Shown piece by piece: positions 15,492 through 18,112 of a stretch of DNA of 18,112 nt (position 1 is its first letter; every line of letters begins with the position of its first letter). The stretch comes from an uncultured Xanthobacteraceae bacterium (GTDB taxonomy: Bacteria; Pseudomonadota; Alphaproteobacteria; Rhizobiales; Xanthobacteraceae): the NCBI GenBank assembly GCA_955652195.1, contig CATPBC010000072.1, positions 1-18,112 of the forward strand, read 5' to 3'. Made by a program: the position numbers and the translations under genes. The notes under the pieces were generated by a model. The model ran no database searches. It saw only the letters and a list, made by a program, of their open reading frames with translations, and was not told the DNA's origin.

Positions 15492-16535
15492 ATGACCGCA
15501 AACGCCGACGAGGTCGCCCGCTACCTCAAGCGCCGCGCGCGCTGGTCGCCGTTCGAAATCGCATTCTGGATCTTTGCCTTCGCGACGATCTGGCTGTTTC
15601 CAGGAAAATATCTGATCCTCAAAGACACCGCGATCCTGGCGCTGTTTGCGCTCTCGCTCGATCTTATTCTCGGCTATGCCGGCATCATCTCGCTGGGTCA
15701 GGCGGCATTTTTCGGTTTCGCCGGGTATTTTGCCGGGCTCGTCGCCAAATACGGCATCATCAACGAGCCGGTGATCGCGCTTGTTTGCTCCGGCTTGATC
15801 GCGGCGGCGCTCGGCTTTGTCACCAGTTTCTTGGTGTTGCGCGGCTCGGACCTGACGCGGCTGATGGTGACGCTCGGCGTTTCGCTGATGCTGGGCGAAC
15901 TCGCCAACCGTTACTCCAACATCACCGGCGGCGCCGACGGCCTGCAGGGCGTCGAGATCGAGCCGGTCCTCGGCCGCTTCCGCTTCGACCTGTTCGGTCA
16001 CAACGGCTATGTTTATTGCTTGATTGTTCTGTTCATCTGTTTTGTGATCGCGCGCCGTATTATCTACTCGCCGTTCGGCCTGTCGCTGCGTTCGATCAAA
16101 GGCAATACGCTGCGCGCCGCAGCAATCGGCGTTCCGGTCAAATGGCGGCTGGTAGCAATCTACACCGTCTCGGCGGGCCTGGCCGGGATCGCCGGCGCGC
16201 TGCTCACGCAGACTACCGCGTTCTGTTCGCTCGACGTGTTCTCGCTGGAGCGTTCGGCCGATCTGTTGCTGGTGCTGATCATCGGCGGCACCGGCTATCT
16301 CTATGGCGGCTTGATCGGCGCGGTGATCTACAAGTTCTTACAAGATTGGCTCTCCAATCTGACGCCGCAATATTGGCAATTCTGGATCGGCCTCGTGCTC
16401 GTCGTCATTGTTCTGATCGGCCGCGAGCGCATGGCCGGCTGGGTCCGCATTGTGCGCAGCTTGCTGGTGCGATTGGGCACATGGCTTATGCCGCGCTTGC
16501 CGGCGCTCGGCGGCGCCGCGCCCGACGGACGTTGA
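15492..16535 (+). CDS. livM: ABC transporter permease, LivM type
   Basis: This is the second permease subunit, about 347 residues. After a short basic N-terminus (RYLKRRARWSPFE) come about nine to ten hydrophobic spans, including the LivM hallmark LDLILGYAGIISLGQAAFFG. The coupling segment SPFGLSLRSIKGNTLRAAAI (about 190-210) would contact the ATPases. ATG 15492 has GGTGA (15482-15486) 5 nt upstream; a GTG at 15483 in the same frame overlaps the livH stop as GTGA and is an equally plausible coupled start. livG follows after 3 nt. Confidence 0.92.
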   Translation: MTANADEVARYLKRRARWSPFEIAFWIFAFATIWLFPGKYLILKDTAILALFALSLDLILGYAGIISLGQAAFFGFAGYFAGLVAKYGIINEPVIALVCSGLIAAALGFVTSFLVLRGSDLTRLMVTLGVSLMLGELANRYSNITGGADGLQGVEIEPVLGRFRFDLFGHNGYVYCLIVLFICFVIARRIIYSPFGLSLRSIKGNTLRAAAIGVPVKWRLVAIYTVSAGLAGIAGALLTQTTAFCSLDVFSLERSADLLLVLIIGGTGYLYGGLIGAVIYKFLQDWLSNLTPQYWQFWIGLVLVVIVLIGRERMAGWVRIVRSLLVRLGTWLMPRLPALGGAAPDGR

Positions 16536-16538
16536 ACC

Positions 16539-17312
16539 ATGTCCGAAACCATGCCGAAAACCACGCCGATCTTGCAAACCATCGGCTTGGAAAAGCGCTT
16601 CGGCGGCATCCTGGCGGCGCAGAACGTCAATCTCGCGGTCGAGCCGGGCGCGCGGCACGCTTTGATCGGACCAAACGGCGCCGGCAAAACGACCGTGATC
16701 AATCTCCTCACCGGGGTGTTGCGGCCGACCGCCGGCCGGATCGAATTGGAAGGCCGCGACATTACTAGCCTGTTGCCGCACCAGCGGGTGCGGCTCGGCA
16801 TCGCCCGCACGTTTCAGATCAATCAATTATTCCTCGATCTCACGCCGCTCGAATCGATCGGCCTAGTCGTCTCCGAACGGCTCGGCTCCGGCGCCGATTG
16901 GTGGCGGCTGGTCGGGACCAAATCGGCGGTAACCGACGAGATCGTCGAGATCGTCGAGCGTTTTCGTCTCGCCGACGTTATGCACGAGCGCACGGCAATT
17001 CTGCCCTATGGCAAGCAGCGGCTGCTCGAAATCGCGCTGGCCTTCGCCTGCCGTCCGCGCGTTCTTCTCCTCGACGAACCGGCCGCCGGCGTGCCGGAAG
17101 CCGAACGGCACGAGCTTCTTGCCACCATCGAGGCGCTGCCGAAGGACGTCACGGTGCTGTTGATCGAGCACGACATGGATCTCGTGTTTTCCTTTGCCGA
17201 ACGCATTTCGGTGCTGGTCAATGGCGCGCTGTTTGTGGACGGCGCGCCTGATGAAGTGGCGCGCGACCCGCGGGTCAAGGCGGTCTATCTCGGCGAGGAG
17301 CTTAGTGCATGA
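16539..17312 (+). CDS. livG: ABC transporter ATP-binding protein, LivG type
   Basis: This 257-residue ATPase of the importer has Walker A GPNGAGKTT (44-52), Q-loop Q93 (ARTFQINQLF), the LivG-style degenerate signature LPYGKQRLLEIAL (155-167), Walker B VLLLDEPAAG (175-184) and H-loop H211 (IEHDMD). It works as a heterodimer with LivF. The start ATG 16539 is 3 nt after the livM stop. The last codons (for L-S-A) and the TGA at 17310-17312 run into a palindromic repeat, so the repeat has supplied the C-terminus. Confidence 0.93.
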   Translation: MSETMPKTTPILQTIGLEKRFGGILAAQNVNLAVEPGARHALIGPNGAGKTTVINLLTGVLRPTAGRIELEGRDITSLLPHQRVRLGIARTFQINQLFLDLTPLESIGLVVSERLGSGADWWRLVGTKSAVTDEIVEIVERFRLADVMHERTAILPYGKQRLLEIALAFACRPRVLLLDEPAAGVPEAERHELLATIEALPKDVTVLLIEHDMDLVFSFAERISVLVNGALFVDGAPDEVARDPRVKAVYLGEELSA

Positions 17313-17403
17313 TCCCGAAAAGTGGGAACCGGTTTTCGGATAAGATCATGCGCAAACAAAATGTTAGGCGCACAGTAATTCAACTTAATCGGATCGCGCT
17401 CTA
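17307..17403. repeat. Palindromic intergenic repeat, copy 2
   Basis: The outer arms GCATGATC (17307-17314) and GATCATGC (17344-17351) and the inner pair CCGAAAA / TTTTCGG repeat the core seen at 10533, differing by a few bases. A longer tail ends ATCGGATCGCGCTCTA at 17403, one base before the livF ATG. The element fills the whole livG-livF gap and contains the livG stop codon. No ordinary ribosome binding site precedes livF, so the repeat has also replaced its leader. Confidence 0.9.
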
Positions 17404-18112
17404 ATGCCTGACCTGCTTGCCATCGAACGGCTGTGCGCCGGCTACGGTGAGGCCGTGGTGCTGTCCAACATTTCATTGTCGCTGCGCGAAGGCCAGGCCA
17501 TCGCGCTGCTTGGCCGCAACGGCATGGGCAAAACCACCCTGATCAACACCATCGTTGGCGTGACCCGCTATTTCGGCGGCACAATCGCGCTCGACGGCGC
17601 CGACATCACCGCGCTGCGGCCCGATCAACGCGCCCATGCCGGCATCGGCTGGGTGCCGCAGGAGCGCAACATTTTCAAATCGCTGACCGTGCACGAGAAC
17701 CTCACTGCGGTGGCGCGGCCCGGCCGCTGGAGCACCGACAAGGTCTATGCCTTGTTTCCGCGGCTCGCCGAGCGGCGGCAAAATCTCGGCAATCAGCTTT
17801 CCGGCGGCGAGCAGCAAATGCTTGCGGTCGGCCGCGCGCTGGTGCTCAATCCGCGCGTCATGCTGCTCGACGAACCGCTCGAAGGGCTGGCGCCGATTAT
17901 CGTCGAGGAACTGCTGGCGGCGCTGCGCCGCATCATCCGCGAGGAAGGTATGTCGGCCATTCTGGTCGAGCAGAATGCCAAGAAGATCCTGGGCGTCACC
18001 GATCACGCCATCATCGTCGAACGCGGCGCCGTCGTGCATGCCGCCGACAGCGCCACGCTGGCCGCCGACCGCGCCGCGCTTGAGACTCATCTCGGCGTGA
18101 CCGATCAAGGAC
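17404..18112 (+). CDS. livF: ABC transporter ATP-binding protein, LivF type (3' end outside window)
   Basis: The open frame covers 236 codons and reaches the window end without a stop. The family is usually about 230-240 residues, so only a few residues are probably missing. Visible motifs are Walker A GRNGMGKTT (37-45), Q-loop Q86 in WVPQERNIF, signature LSGGEQQMLAVGRAL (132-146) and Walker B VMLLDEPLEGLAP (152-164). ILVEQN, with Gln where the H-loop His usually is, is normal for LivF. It pairs with LivG to drive the importer. The ATG at 17404 begins one base after a palindromic repeat and has no clear ribosome binding site upstream. Confidence 0.92.
   Translation, partial: MPDLLAIERLCAGYGEAVVLSNISLSLREGQAIALLGRNGMGKTTLINTIVGVTRYFGGTIALDGADITALRPDQRAHAGIGWVPQERNIFKSLTVHENLTAVARPGRWSTDKVYALFPRLAERRQNLGNQLSGGEQQMLAVGRALVLNPRVMLLDEPLEGLAPIIVEELLAALRRIIREEGMSAILVEQNAKKILGVTDHAIIVERGAVVHAADSATLAADRAALETHLGVTDQG

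Noticed and set aside
15464..16768. A 434-codon open frame overlapping livM in another plus frame
   Set aside because: livM gives a hydrophobic permease with family motifs; the overlapping frame is Arg-rich and carries on into livG.

Overview
The window looks like chromosomal DNA of a GC-rich alphaproteobacterium of the order Hyphomicrobiales (Bradyrhizobium, Rhodopseudomonas or Pseudolabrys type). This is inferred from codon use, from the many periplasmic binding proteins and amidohydrolases, and from two copies of a palindrome (AGCATGATC, then CCGAAAAGTGG, mirrored) that I recall as common between genes in this group. I see no rRNA, tRNA, CRISPR array, transposase or phage gene.

Layout. 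An orphan substrate-binding protein (211-1203, +) faces the 3' end of a leftward cluster. That cluster, read from 7673 down to 1236, encodes a periplasmic binding protein, a crotonase-fold hydratase, a feruloyl-CoA synthetase, a short-chain 3-hydroxyacyl-CoA dehydrogenase, a 4-hydroxybenzoyl-CoA-type thioesterase and an amidohydrolase. From a shared intergenic region (7674-7819) a rightward cluster runs to the window end: thiolase, 2-pyrone-4,6-dicarboxylate lactonase (ligI), a small exported protein of unknown function, protocatechuate 4,5-dioxygenase subunits (ligA, ligB), 4-carboxy-2-hydroxymuconate-6-semialdehyde dehydrogenase (ligC), and a branched-chain-type ABC importer (binding protein, livH, livM, livG, livF). 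The last gene is cut by the window end.

How the genes fit together (inference from families). The importer would bring in lignin-derived aromatic acids. The synthetase would activate a hydroxycinnamate (ferulate or p-coumarate) as its CoA thioester. Hydratase, dehydrogenase and thiolase would shorten the side chain by beta-oxidation, and the thioesterase would release the aromatic acid. After conversion to protocatechuate, for which no gene lies here, LigAB opens the ring, LigC makes the pyrone and LigI hydrolyses it. The later lower-pathway steps, any demethylase or hydroxylase, and any regulator are not in the window, unless the amidohydrolase supplies a lower-pathway step.

The least ordinary parts lie between or at the ends of genes. 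A 113-bp array of heptamers folds into one hairpin and contains the stop codon of the dehydrogenase. A 15-bp tandem repeat joins the synthetase and dehydrogenase genes. Several different repeat families each begin within a few bases of a stop codon. Both dioxygenase subunits carry strongly basic C-terminal tails, the LigA tail being encoded by a hexanucleotide microsatellite. The amidohydrolase has Tyr in place of the first metal-binding His.
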